Shown here: piece by piece, positions 41,028 to 48,477 of the stretch | How positions within the stretch are numbered: the stretch's first letter is position 1 | Layout of the letters: each line of letters starts with the position of its first letter | Source of the DNA: Bacillota bacterium | Lineage (GTDB): Bacteria > Bacillota > Sulfobacillia > JAJYWN01 > JAJZPE01 | DNA: 64,000 bases | Assembly: GCA_021787335.1 (NCBI GenBank) | Contig: JAJYMC010000044.1 | Location: 107,900-171,899, forward strand | Direction of reading: 5' to 3' | The notes under the pieces: model-generated | Seen by the model: only the letters and a program-made list of their open reading frames with translations | Told to the model about the DNA's origin: nothing | Databases searched by the model: none | Position numbers and translations under genes: made by a program

Positions 41028-41091
41028 CCGTGAGAACAGGCCTGCTCCGGGGCCTTTCTTCGCGGCCCCGGGAAAAGGAGACGACGAGGGA

Positions 41092-42282
41092 ATGAGCAAA
41101 CAGTACAGCGAACTGAACGTGGGCTCACGCATCCTCATGGGCCCAGGCCCGAGCGACTGCGACCCGAAGGTCCTGCGGGCCATGTCGGTGCAGACGGTCG
41201 GCCACCTCGACCCCGACTTCATCGCGGTCATGAACGACACCGTCGAACTGCTCCGCCACGTGTTCCAGACCGAGAACCAGATGACCCTGCCGATGTCCGG
41301 GACCGGCAGCGCCGGCATGGAGACCGTCCTGGTCAACCTGATCGAACCCGGTGACCGGGTCCTCATCTGCGTCGCCGGGCTCTTCGGACAGCGGATGGTG
41401 GACATCGCCGGGCGCTGCGGGGGGGTCGTCGAGACGGTCCAGGTTCCGTGGGGCAGGATCATCGACCCCGGCGAGGTCAAGAAGGCCCTCGCCAAGGGAC
41501 CTTACAAGCTCGTCGCCATCGTCCAGGCCGAGACGTCGACCGGCATCCTCCAGCCGCTGGACGAGGTCATCGCCCTGGCCCACGAGAACGGCGCCCTGGT
41601 CGTCGTCGACGCGGTGACCTCCATCGGCGGCGTGGAACTACGGGTTGACAAGTGGGGCATCGACACCTGCTACGGTGGGACCCAGAAGTGCCTGAGCTGC
41701 CCGCCCGGGCTGGCTCCGGTGACCTTCAACGAGACCGCCCGCAAGGCCGTCACCGGCCGCCGGTCCAAGGTCCAAAGTTGGTATCTGGACCTGAACATGA
41801 TCCAGAATTACTGGGGGCAGGAGCGGTTCTACCACCACACCGCCCCGGTGAACATGGTCTACGCCCTCCGCGAGGCGCTCCGGCTGGTTTACGAGGAGGG
41901 GCTGGACAAGCGCTTCGCCCGGCACCTTCGCCACGCCGGTGCCCTGTACGCCGGCGTCACTGCCATGGGCCTACGGCTGGCCGCCCAGGAGGGCCACCGC
42001 CTGCCCAGCCTGACCACGGTGGCCGTGCCCGACGGGGTCGACGAGGCCAGGGCCAGACGAGACCTTTTGAACGGCTTCGGGCTGGAGATCGGCGGCGGGC
42101 TCGGCGAGCTGAAGGGGAAGGTCTGGCGGGTCGGGTTGATGGGCTACTCGAGCAGCCACCGTAACGTCGTCCTCTTCCTGTCGGCCCTCGAGGCCGTCCT
42201 CAAGGCCCAGGGGGTGAAGACGCCGGCTGGGGCCGGGACCGCCGCCGCCGAAGCGTACCTGGCCGCCAACCCGTTGAAGTGA
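41092..42282 (+). CDS. Class V aminotransferase (alanine-glyoxylate / serine-pyruvate type)
   Basis: This 396-residue PLP enzyme of fold type I has SGTGSAGMETVLVNLIEPGD, the cofactor aspartate region VVVDAVTSIGGVELRVDKW and the Schiff-base lysine in GGTQKCLSCPPG. The C-terminal domain carries VWRVGLMGYSSSHRNV. These features fit alanine-glyoxylate or serine-glyoxylate transaminases. The substrate is not determined. A hairpin with GAAAA on its 3' side (41052-41071) lies just before the gene. It may be a single-gene unit, as a new promoter follows its stop. Confidence 0.9.
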   Translation: MSKQYSELNVGSRILMGPGPSDCDPKVLRAMSVQTVGHLDPDFIAVMNDTVELLRHVFQTENQMTLPMSGTGSAGMETVLVNLIEPGDRVLICVAGLFGQRMVDIAGRCGGVVETVQVPWGRIIDPGEVKKALAKGPYKLVAIVQAETSTGILQPLDEVIALAHENGALVVVDAVTSIGGVELRVDKWGIDTCYGGTQKCLSCPPGLAPVTFNETARKAVTGRRSKVQSWYLDLNMIQNYWGQERFYHHTAPVNMVYALREALRLVYEEGLDKRFARHLRHAGALYAGVTAMGLRLAAQEGHRLPSLTTVAVPDGVDEARARRDLLNGFGLEIGGGLGELKGKVWRVGLMGYSSSHRNVVLFLSALEAVLKAQGVKTPAGAGTAAAEAYLAANPLK

Positions 42283-42313
42283 CTTTTCAGGGCCGTTCGC
42301 TTTGCGCGGGTGG

Positions 42314-42343
42314 TTGTCTTCGGACGCCCAGCGGCGGTATAAT
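42314..42343 (+). promoter_or_regulatory. Sigma-A-type promoter of the DUF1858 gene
   Basis: TTGTCT (42314-42319) and TATAAT (42338-42343) are 18 bp apart, 61 bp before the DUF1858 start codon. Confidence 0.65.
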
Positions 42344-42403
42344 TGAGCCAACGACATATACCCGGCGCGCGGCGTCAGCCGAGCCGGCGAGGAGGAGAAA
42401 CCA

Positions 42404-42604
42404 ATGGCCATCACCAAGGACCAGACCATCGAGCAGGTCCTCAGATCCGACCCCAAGACGATGCACGTCTTTTTGAAGTACGGCATGCACTGCTTCGGCT
42501 GCCACATCTCGGTCGATGAGACTGTCGAGCAGGCGGCCATGGCCCACCGAGTCAACGTCGAGAGTCTGGTCAAGGATCTCAACGCCGCGACCGCGGCGAG
42601 TTGA
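42404..42604 (+). CDS. DUF1858 domain protein
   Basis: This 66-residue protein is one DUF1858 domain: ITKDQTIEQVLRSDPKTMHV, then the redox motif HCFGCHISVDETVEQAA. The family resembles the N-terminus of ScdA/RIC Fe-S repair proteins. The CxxC suggests thiol or metal chemistry, but the role is unknown. It has its own promoter and terminator, so it is monocistronic. The start ATG follows GGAGGAG. Confidence 0.9.
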   Translation: MAITKDQTIEQVLRSDPKTMHVFLKYGMHCFGCHISVDETVEQAAMAHRVNVESLVKDLNAATAAS

Positions 42605-42643
42605 CCGGGCGTCCATCTCGCCCCAAGGGTCACGAACGCGCAG

Positions 42644-42678
42644 AAGCCGGGCCGATGAGGCTCGGCTTTATTCTTTTC
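42644..42678 (+). terminator. Rho-independent terminator after the DUF1858 gene
   Basis: A 10-bp stem AAGCCGGGCC / GGCTCGGCTT with loop GATGA and one G-U pair is followed by TATTCTTTT. Confidence 0.82.
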
Positions 42679-42791
42679 GAGGCCCGGCTGAGGCCGACGA
42701 GCGGGATAAAAGCACTCCCCGGGAAGCGATACTAAGGTTGTCGCGGTCCGGCGACCGGCCGGACGGACCATCGAGGAACGGGGGGATCGCC

Positions 42792-43916
42792 TTGTTTGCA
42801 CGCTCATCGCCTCGGCGGCTGCTCGTGCTGGGGCTCACCGGGTTGCTGATCTTCTCCCTCTCTCTCAGCGGTTGCTCCAGGCTGGGCTGTTCGGGAGCCC
42901 AGAAGCCCCTTGGGAGCGGTCGCCTGGAGATCGTCGGGTTCTACGAGAACGGCGACACTTCGGGCACCGGGGGAGCGCAGGGCCCCGGCGACAACGAGCA
43001 GACCTTCGTCAGTTCGCTGCCGGCCCTGGAGGCCAACGCCAAGCTGATCGACATCGTCTCGCCCTTCTGGTATTCGGTGAACGCCGACGGCGCGGTGACC
43101 ACGGCCAAGCCGGACCCGAAGGTCAAGGAGTTCGCCAAGGATAAGAAAATAGCCGTCTGGGCCCTGGTCAACAACTCCAAAGCGGGCACCCAGCCGGCCG
43201 GCGGGGTCTTGGACGCCGCCAACACCCGGGCCAACGCCGTGAAGAACATCGTCGACCTTGCCGTCAAGGGTGGCTACCAGGGAGTCTTCCTGGATTTTCA
43301 GCTGATTCCGCCGAAATCCGGGCCGAACCTGACCGCCTTCGTCACCGATCTGGCCAAGCAGCTCCACGCCAAGAAAAAGAAGCTGGGCGTGGCTCTGTTC
43401 CCGAAGATCGACGTCTCGCCCGACGTCAGCGGGGCCTATGACTACGGAGCCCTGGCCAAGCAAGCCGACATGGCCCTCCTGATGGCCTATGACCGGCACT
43501 ACGAAGGCAGCCCGCCGGGCCCCGTCTCGCCGCTGTCCTGGGTGGAGGCCAACCTGACCAGCGCCCTGAAGAACGTCGCGGCGTCCAAGCTCGTCCTGGC
43601 CATCGGCACCTACGGGTATGACTGGCCGGTCGGTGGCGGGAACGGGGAGTACATCGCCACCCGGGTGGCCTACAACCGGGCGAGCAAGTACGGGGCGACG
43701 GTCAAGCGGGACAGTACCTCCGGGCAACCCTATTTCACCTACACCGACGAGAACGGCCAAAAGCACGAGGTCTGGTTCCAGGACGCCGAGGCGGCCAAAG
43801 CCCGGGTGGCCCTGGCCAAGAAGCACAAGCTGCGCGGCATCGGGATCTGGCGCCTGGGTTTTGAAGAGGCCGGATTCTGGAAGGTCATCGCCGACGCCGT
43901 CGGGGCCAAGAAGTGA
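42792..43916 (+). CDS. GH18-family lipoprotein (YaaH/SleL-like), catalytic Glu replaced
   Basis: This 374-residue protein has a lipoprotein signal with lipobox LSLSGC (Cys28), then a GH18 TIM barrel: LEIVGFYENG, VSPFWYSVNADG, VWALVNN, GVALFPK and GIGIWRLGFEE. In YaaH/SleL enzymes the catalytic strand ends DFE. Here it reads GYQGVFLDFQL, so the acid/base glutamate is Gln170. It may bind cortex peptidoglycan or chitin-like glycans without hydrolysis, or use another residue. The TTG start follows GGGGGGAT. A strong terminator follows. Confidence 0.85.
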   Translation: MFARSSPRRLLVLGLTGLLIFSLSLSGCSRLGCSGAQKPLGSGRLEIVGFYENGDTSGTGGAQGPGDNEQTFVSSLPALEANAKLIDIVSPFWYSVNADGAVTTAKPDPKVKEFAKDKKIAVWALVNNSKAGTQPAGGVLDAANTRANAVKNIVDLAVKGGYQGVFLDFQLIPPKSGPNLTAFVTDLAKQLHAKKKKLGVALFPKIDVSPDVSGAYDYGALAKQADMALLMAYDRHYEGSPPGPVSPLSWVEANLTSALKNVAASKLVLAIGTYGYDWPVGGGNGEYIATRVAYNRASKYGATVKRDSTSGQPYFTYTDENGQKHEVWFQDAEAAKARVALAKKHKLRGIGIWRLGFEEAGFWKVIADAVGAKK

Positions 43917-43952
43917 GTCACGGCGGAAGAGGAGAGTTCGATCCTTGTTGGG

Positions 43953-43984
43953 AGCCCGCGGGCCTGTCCCGCGGGCTTTTTCCG
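43953..43984 (+). terminator. Rho-independent terminator after the GH18 gene
   Basis: A perfect 10-bp stem AGCCCGCGGG / CCCGCGGGCT with loop CCTGT is followed by TTTTTCC. Confidence 0.9.
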
Positions 43985-44047
43985 GCCTTCTAGCCGGCGA
44001 TGGCCCGCATAAGCATATCGGGAGATCCGACCGAGGAGGCGTTGGCC

Positions 44048-44803
44048 TTGCCTTTCGTGGTTATCGGACGCCGGCAGACTCGTGTCTTCCTCATCGCCCT
44101 GGCCTGTCTGGCGCTGAGCGTGGTCTCCTGGGCGGCCGTGTCCCGGGCCGCCGCGCGGGGCGGCACCGACCCGAACTTGGTCTGGTACGTGCAGACGGAT
44201 GAGCCGGTCATCGCCCTGACTTTCGATGACGGTCCGGACCCGAAATACACTCCGCAGGTCCTGGAGACCCTGCGCCGGTTCGGGGCCAAGGCCACCTTCT
44301 TCGTCATCGGCCGCAATGTCGAACAATACCCGGACGTCCTTAAGCAGGTCGCCGCGGACGGGCACGAGATAGGGAACCACACCTACTCCCACCCGCTCCG
44401 CCTGCGGAAGGAGGGCAACGGGGAGGTCGCCCAGCAGCTGACCAAGACAGCCGAGTTGGTCGCCCAGCTCACCGGGCAGCAGACCAGGGTGTTCCGACCG
44501 CCCGGAGGGGCCTACAACGGGAATCTCGTGGGCGTCGCCAAGAGCCTGGGCTATGAGGTCATCATCTGGTCTTGGACGACCAACCCCAGCGACGCCTACG
44601 CACCTGGGGTGGCCCAGATCGTCCACCGGGTGACCGACGACGCGGCTCCGGGGGACATCGTGCTGTTGCACGACGGCAACCCGCACCCCCAGACGGTGAA
44701 TGCCCTGCCTGAGATCCTGCGAATCCTGAGCGAAAAGGGGTTCCGTTTTGTGACCGTCAGCGAACTGCTCAGGCTTCGCGGCCCCGAGGCGACCGGGCGC
44801 TAG
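44048..44803 (+). CDS. Polysaccharide deacetylase (NodB domain)
   Basis: This 251-residue protein has an N-terminal membrane anchor or signal (VFLIALACLALSVVSWAAVS) and a NodB domain: ALTFDDGPDPKYTPQVLETL (catalytic Asp and metal Asp), FFVIGRNVEQYPD, NHTYSHPLRLR (metal histidines), FRPPGGAYN and DIVLLHDGNPH. It deacetylates N-acetylglucosamine or muramic residues outside the membrane. PdaB of spore cortex is a likely relative. The start is TTG 44048, eight bases after GAGGAGG; an ATG 16 codons upstream gives an unlikely acidic leader. Confidence 0.9.
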   Translation: MPFVVIGRRQTRVFLIALACLALSVVSWAAVSRAAARGGTDPNLVWYVQTDEPVIALTFDDGPDPKYTPQVLETLRRFGAKATFFVIGRNVEQYPDVLKQVAADGHEIGNHTYSHPLRLRKEGNGEVAQQLTKTAELVAQLTGQQTRVFRPPGGAYNGNLVGVAKSLGYEVIIWSWTTNPSDAYAPGVAQIVHRVTDDAAPGDIVLLHDGNPHPQTVNALPEILRILSEKGFRFVTVSELLRLRGPEATGR

Positions 44804-44850
44804 GGTCGTAGTAACCTAGGGTCGTAGTAAGTGTAAGGGTCGTAGTAAGT
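44801..44850 (+). repeat. Three tandem copies of a 16-17-bp repeat upstream of the CDF promoter
   Basis: TAGGGTCGTAGTAACC, TAGGGTCGTAGTAAGTG and TAAGGGTCGTAGTAAGT lie head to tail. They share the 12-mer GGGTCGTAGTAA. The third copy abuts the -35 element. It may be a regulator-binding array. Confidence 0.85.
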
Positions 44851-44878
44851 TGCCTGGCCCGGGAGCATATGGTATAAT
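44850..44878 (+). promoter_or_regulatory. Promoter of the CDF transporter gene
   Basis: TTGCCT (44850-44855) and TATAAT (44873-44878) are separated by 17 bp. A structured leader of nearly 200 bases follows. Confidence 0.7.
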
Positions 44879-44892
44879 ATTGAGTCGTCAGG

Positions 44893-44993
44893 CCGGGCGA
44901 AAAGCGCCCGGTGCCGGGCCCGGCCAGGGCAACGGGAAAATGCCTCCAGCCCCCGTGGGACTTCACCAAGCTAAGCTATGGGAGTCCTTTTTT
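44893..44993 (+). promoter_or_regulatory. Structured leader with terminator-like hairpin (possible attenuator or riboswitch)
   Basis: Between promoter and gene the leader has a CCGGGCG/CGCCCGG hairpin (44893-44911), the palindrome GCCGGGCCCGGC, pairings ACGGG/CCCGT (44932-44956) and GGCA/TGCC. Last is an interrupted stem GGACT..CCA / TGG..AGTCC (44958-44987) followed by six T. That architecture is typical of transcription-attenuating riboswitches. It matches no class I can recognise. Confidence 0.5.
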
Positions 44994-45066
44994 GTTAGGC
45001 GGGAGCCGAGAAAAAAGGGAAGTGACGTGGTCCCCAGAACGAAGACCGGAGGAAGAGAAACCGCAC

Positions 45067-46032
45067 ATGGCGCACATGGATCAACGTGTAAGCACCGCCA
45101 GGCTATCGGTCGTCTCCAACACGCTGCTGGTCGTGATGAAGCTCATCGTCGGGCTGATGATGGGTTCGGTGAGCGTCATCTCTGAGGCCGTCCATTCCGG
45201 GATCGATCTCGCCGCCGCTTTGATCGCCTTCTTCTCGTTGAAGCAGGCGGCCAAGCCGCCGGACCAGGTCCACCGATACGGGCACGGCAAGATCGAGAAC
45301 GTCTCGGGGGTCATCGAGGCCATCCTGATCTTCGTCGCCGCCGTCTGGATCATCGTCGAGGCCATCCGCAGGCTGGTCAGCGGAGGGACCGTCGAGGCCC
45401 TCGGCTACGGTGTGGCGGTCATGGCCGTCTCGGCGGCGGTCAACACCGTCGTCTCGCAGGTCCTCTCCCGGGTCGCCCGGAAGACCGAATCCATCGCCCT
45501 CGAGGCCGACGCCCTGCATCTGAGGACGGACGTCTACACCTCCGTGGGAGTGGCCGTTGGGCTGGCGTTGATGAAACTGACCGGACTGCATATCCTGGAC
45601 CCGCTGGTGGCCCTGGGCGTCGCCGCCCTCATCATCAGGGCCGCCTGGGAGCTGACGATGACCGCTTTCCGACCCCTGCTGGACGTCTCGCTGCCCAAGG
45701 AGGAGGAGGACCAGATCGTCGCCGCCATCCAGGAACATGCCGCCGACTTCGTGGAGTTTCACAAGCTACGGGCCAGGCGGGCCGGGGCCGAGCGCCACGT
45801 CGACCTGCACCTCGTGGTCCATCACGACCACGCCGTGGCCGACGTCCACAAGCTCTGCGACAATATCGAGGCGGCCATCCGGCGCCGCTTCCCGCGGACT
45901 TACGTGCTCATCCACATGGAACCGTGCCCGGAAGCCTGCCCGAAGTGTGATGAGGACTGCCCGCGGACGGCGGCGCTCCAGACGGCCGCCGGACAGGGTG
46001 GAGAGGGGGCCGTCCCGACGGCCCAGGGCTGA
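45067..46032 (+). CDS. Cation diffusion facilitator family transporter
   Basis: This 321-residue CDF protein has six helices. Metal sites are VHSGID in helix 2 and EADALHLRTD in helix 5, the two HxxxD/DxxxD pairs. A cytoplasmic dimer domain (FHKLRARRAGAERHVDLHLV) follows. The C-terminal end adds a cluster of four cysteines, Cys287, 291, 294 and 298 (EPCPEACPKCDEDCP), unusual in the family and likely metal-sensing. It would export Zn, Co, Ni, Fe or Mn. It has its own promoter, tandem repeats and structured leader. Start ATG 45067; ATG 45076 is possible. Confidence 0.9.
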   Translation: MAHMDQRVSTARLSVVSNTLLVVMKLIVGLMMGSVSVISEAVHSGIDLAAALIAFFSLKQAAKPPDQVHRYGHGKIENVSGVIEAILIFVAAVWIIVEAIRRLVSGGTVEALGYGVAVMAVSAAVNTVVSQVLSRVARKTESIALEADALHLRTDVYTSVGVAVGLALMKLTGLHILDPLVALGVAALIIRAAWELTMTAFRPLLDVSLPKEEEDQIVAAIQEHAADFVEFHKLRARRAGAERHVDLHLVVHHDHAVADVHKLCDNIEAAIRRRFPRTYVLIHMEPCPEACPKCDEDCPRTAALQTAAGQGGEGAVPTAQG

Positions 46033-46045
46033 CGGAAGACCGCCC

Positions 46046-46075
46046 TTGACCCCGCCGACCGGGCGAGGGTATAAT
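46046..46075 (+). promoter_or_regulatory. Promoter of the cobalamin riboswitch operon
   Basis: TTGACC (46046-46051) and TATAAT (46070-46075) are 18 bp apart, directly before the cobalamin riboswitch. Confidence 0.75.
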
Positions 46076-46097
46076 CGATTCGACAACTGAATACGCC

Positions 46098-46262
46098 AGT
46101 CAGGTGCCCCGGCGACGCCGGGGAGAATAGGGAACCGGGTGTGAATCCCGGACGGTCCCGCCACTGTGACGGGGGAGCCAAGGCGCTGTTCAGCCACTAT
46201 CGGTTGTCCGATGGGAAGGTGCGCCGTGGTCATGAGCCCGAAGTCAGGAGACCTGCCTGTCT
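46098..46262 (+). ncRNA. Cobalamin riboswitch
   Basis: All landmark blocks occur in order: AGGTGCC, then GAATAGGGAA, CCGGGTGTGAATCCCGG, the B12 box GCCACTGTGA at 46160-46169 and the closing AAGTCAGGAGACCTGCCTG. Binding of adenosylcobalamin should shut off the ABC transporter operon downstream, through the terminator at 46347. Confidence 0.95.
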
Positions 46263-46346
46263 GGCCCGTACCGAACCTTCGAAGGAGAGGGGGCGTGCGA
46301 CATGGCGTGGCGGAACAAAGGTACATGGCCACGCGGCGGAGCGTAG

Positions 46347-46386
46347 ACCCGGACCCTCGAACGAGGTGGGCCGGGTTTTGTTTTTC
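46347..46386 (+). terminator. Attenuator terminator of the cobalamin riboswitch
   Basis: ACCCGGACC pairs with the GG..CCGGGT segment around loop CTCGAACGAG, followed by TTTGTTTTTC. It lies between the riboswitch and the first gene. Confidence 0.75.
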
Positions 46387-46421
46387 TCCGCCGCCGGGGA
46401 GACCGGTGGGGTAAGACCACA

Positions 46422-47387
46422 ATGGAAAGGCAGGTTGAGGCAATGACCTCGCAAAGGAGATCCGATTCGTACAGAAGTCGCACCGCCCTGCGGCGGGCGG
46501 TGGCCCTGGCCGTCAGTCTGGCCGCGGTCGTCTCGCTCGTGGCCGGGTGTTCTCTGTTCGGGCCGAAGACGACGACGGTCAGCGACGACGCCGGGCGGCA
46601 GGTCCAACTCAAGGGGCAGCCGAAGCGGATAGTGTCGATGGCCCCGTCCAACGCCGAGATCCTCTTCGCCCTGGGCCTGGGGGACCGGGTCGTGGGCGTG
46701 TCGAACTATGACAACTACCCGGCCGAGGCGGCGACCAAGGAGAAGGTCGGCGACGCCTTCAACCCCAACTATGAGAAGATCGCCGCCCTCAAGCCCGACG
46801 TGGTTCTGGCGGTCGGGACGGCCCAGAGCCAGATCGTCCAGAAGCTCGAAGGCTACAAGGTCAATGTGATGGTCCTCAACGCCAAGAAGGTCCGCGACGT
46901 GTTGGCCGACATCACCCTGGTCGGCAAGATCACCGGGACGTCGGCCAAGGCGGCCGAGGTCACGGGGGCCATGAACAAGAAGCTGAACGACATCCAGGCC
47001 AAGGTGGCGACGGTCCCGGCGGACAAGCGGCCGGCGGTCTTCTGGGCCCTTGACAACACGCTCTATACCGTGGGCCCAGGTTCGTTCGTGGACGACCTGA
47101 TCAACCTGGCGGGCGGGCGGAACATCGCCGCCGACGCCAAGCAGGACTACCCGCAGTACAGCCAGGAAGAGCTGATCGCCCGGGACCCGGACGTCATCAT
47201 CGTCCCGCTCCTCGACCAGTCGATGAAGGCCCAGTTCGAGGCAATCAAGGGTTGGGACAAGCTCAGGGCGGTCAAGGCGAACCGCGTCTACTTCATCGAC
47301 CCGGACCTCGTCTCGCGGCCTGGACCACGCATCGCGGCCGGCGTCGAGGAAGTGGCCAAGCTGCTCCATCCGGACCTGTTCAAGTGA
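46422..47387 (+). CDS. btuF: Cobalamin (corrinoid) ABC transporter substrate-binding lipoprotein
   Basis: This protein of about 320 residues has a lipoprotein signal with lipobox LVAGC and a class III binding-protein fold: RIVSMAPSNAEILFALGLGD, VGVSNYDNYPAEA, IAALKPDVVLAVG and the C-terminal RPGPRIAAGVEEVA. Such proteins bind B12, heme or siderophores. The riboswitch upstream makes corrinoid the probable ligand. ATG 46422 is used; ATG 46443 is an equally plausible start with a short AGG/GAGG site. It is the first gene of a btuFCD-like operon. Confidence 0.88.
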   Translation: MERQVEAMTSQRRSDSYRSRTALRRAVALAVSLAAVVSLVAGCSLFGPKTTTVSDDAGRQVQLKGQPKRIVSMAPSNAEILFALGLGDRVVGVSNYDNYPAEAATKEKVGDAFNPNYEKIAALKPDVVLAVGTAQSQIVQKLEGYKVNVMVLNAKKVRDVLADITLVGKITGTSAKAAEVTGAMNKKLNDIQAKVATVPADKRPAVFWALDNTLYTVGPGSFVDDLINLAGGRNIAADAKQDYPQYSQEELIARDPDVIIVPLLDQSMKAQFEAIKGWDKLRAVKANRVYFIDPDLVSRPGPRIAAGVEEVAKLLHPDLFK

Positions 47388-47425
47388 CGGACTGACTAAC
47401 GGCATGGCCGAAAGGAGGGCGGGAG

Positions 47426-48463
47426 TTGAGAAGAAGAGTTAATCCGGCGGCGGCCATCGGTTTGCTCTTGGCCGCTCTGGCGTTCAGCGTCGTCCTGGGG
47501 ACGGCCTTCGGCACGGTATCCATCCCGTTCGGGGAGACCCTCCGGGCGCTCCTCTCCCGCCTTCCGGGGGCCGGCTGGCTGGGGGCAGGCGTCCGCGAGA
47601 CGACGACCACCATCATCCTGGCCGTCCGTCTACCGCGGGTGGTCCTGGCCGTCCTGGTCGGGCTGGCCCTCGGCGTGTCCGGAACGGCGTTCCAGGGGTT
47701 GTTCCGCAACCCGATGGCCGACCCGTACTTGATCGGCGTGTCGTCCGGGGCGGCGGCCGGGGCCGCCCTGGGCATCGCCCTGCACCTCGACGCTCGGGCC
47801 TTGACGGTCTGGGTGGTGCCCCTGATGGCCTTCACCGGCGCGACGGGGACCGTCTTCCTCGTCTATCGGCTGGCCCGCCGTGGCAACCGCGTGCCGGTGG
47901 CCGACCTGCTCCTGGCCGGCATAGCCGTGGGGGCCGTGCTTTCCGCGCTGGTCTCGGCGGTCACCGTCTTCTCCCAGCGGGACCTCCGGCAGATCGTCTT
48001 CTGGCTGATGGGCGGCTTCTCCGGGCGCGGCTGGGACTACGTCCTGGCGGTGACCCCCTACATCGTGGCCGGGACGGCCGTCCTGGGCTTCTATGCCCGT
48101 GATCTCAACGCCCTGCAACTGGGCGAGGAAGCGGCCGGGCATCTCGGGATCGAGGTCGAAAGCCTCAAGCGCTCGCTGATCCTCGCGGCGACGCTGGCCA
48201 CCGGGGCCGCCGTGGCCGCCAGCGGGGTGATCGGCTTCGTCGGACTGGTCGTCCCGCACGCCCTGAGGCTGGTCCTGGGACCCGACCACCGGATCCTCCT
48301 GCCGACTTCGGGTCTGGCCGGGGCGACCCTCCTGGTCCTAGCCGACCTCGGGGCCAGGACCGTGGTCCCGCCGGCGGAGGTTCCCGTCGGCATCATCACC
48401 GCCCTCCTGGGCGGACCGTTCTTCATCTACCTGCTACGCCGCTCGAGGCGCGGCGGGGTTTGA
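47426..48463 (+). CDS. btuC: Cobalamin ABC transporter permease (FecCD/BtuC family)
   Basis: This 345-residue permease has about ten membrane helices. Family blocks are VRLPRVVLAVLVGLALGVSG, FQGLFRNPMADPYLIGVSSG, FWLMGGFSGRGWDYV and GVIGFVGLVVPHALRLVLGP. It forms the channel for the riboswitch-controlled transporter. The TTG at 47426 follows AAAGGAGGG. The stop codon lies 14 bp before the ATPase gene. The specificity rests on the upstream riboswitch. Confidence 0.9.
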   Translation: MRRRVNPAAAIGLLLAALAFSVVLGTAFGTVSIPFGETLRALLSRLPGAGWLGAGVRETTTTIILAVRLPRVVLAVLVGLALGVSGTAFQGLFRNPMADPYLIGVSSGAAAGAALGIALHLDARALTVWVVPLMAFTGATGTVFLVYRLARRGNRVPVADLLLAGIAVGAVLSALVSAVTVFSQRDLRQIVFWLMGGFSGRGWDYVLAVTPYIVAGTAVLGFYARDLNALQLGEEAAGHLGIEVESLKRSLILAATLATGAAVAASGVIGFVGLVVPHALRLVLGPDHRILLPTSGLAGATLLVLADLGARTVVPPAEVPVGIITALLGGPFFIYLLRRSRRGGV

Positions 48464-48477
48464 GAGGGGGTCCGGCA

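Noticed and set aside
41048..41074. Terminator before the class V aminotransferase
   Set aside because: The CCGGGGCC/GGCCCCGG hairpin is followed by GAAAAGG, not by a U-run, in either direction.
44893..44993. Assignment of the CDF leader to the NiCo or yybP-ykoY riboswitch
   Set aside because: The conserved sequence blocks of those classes could not be found, so it is left unassigned.
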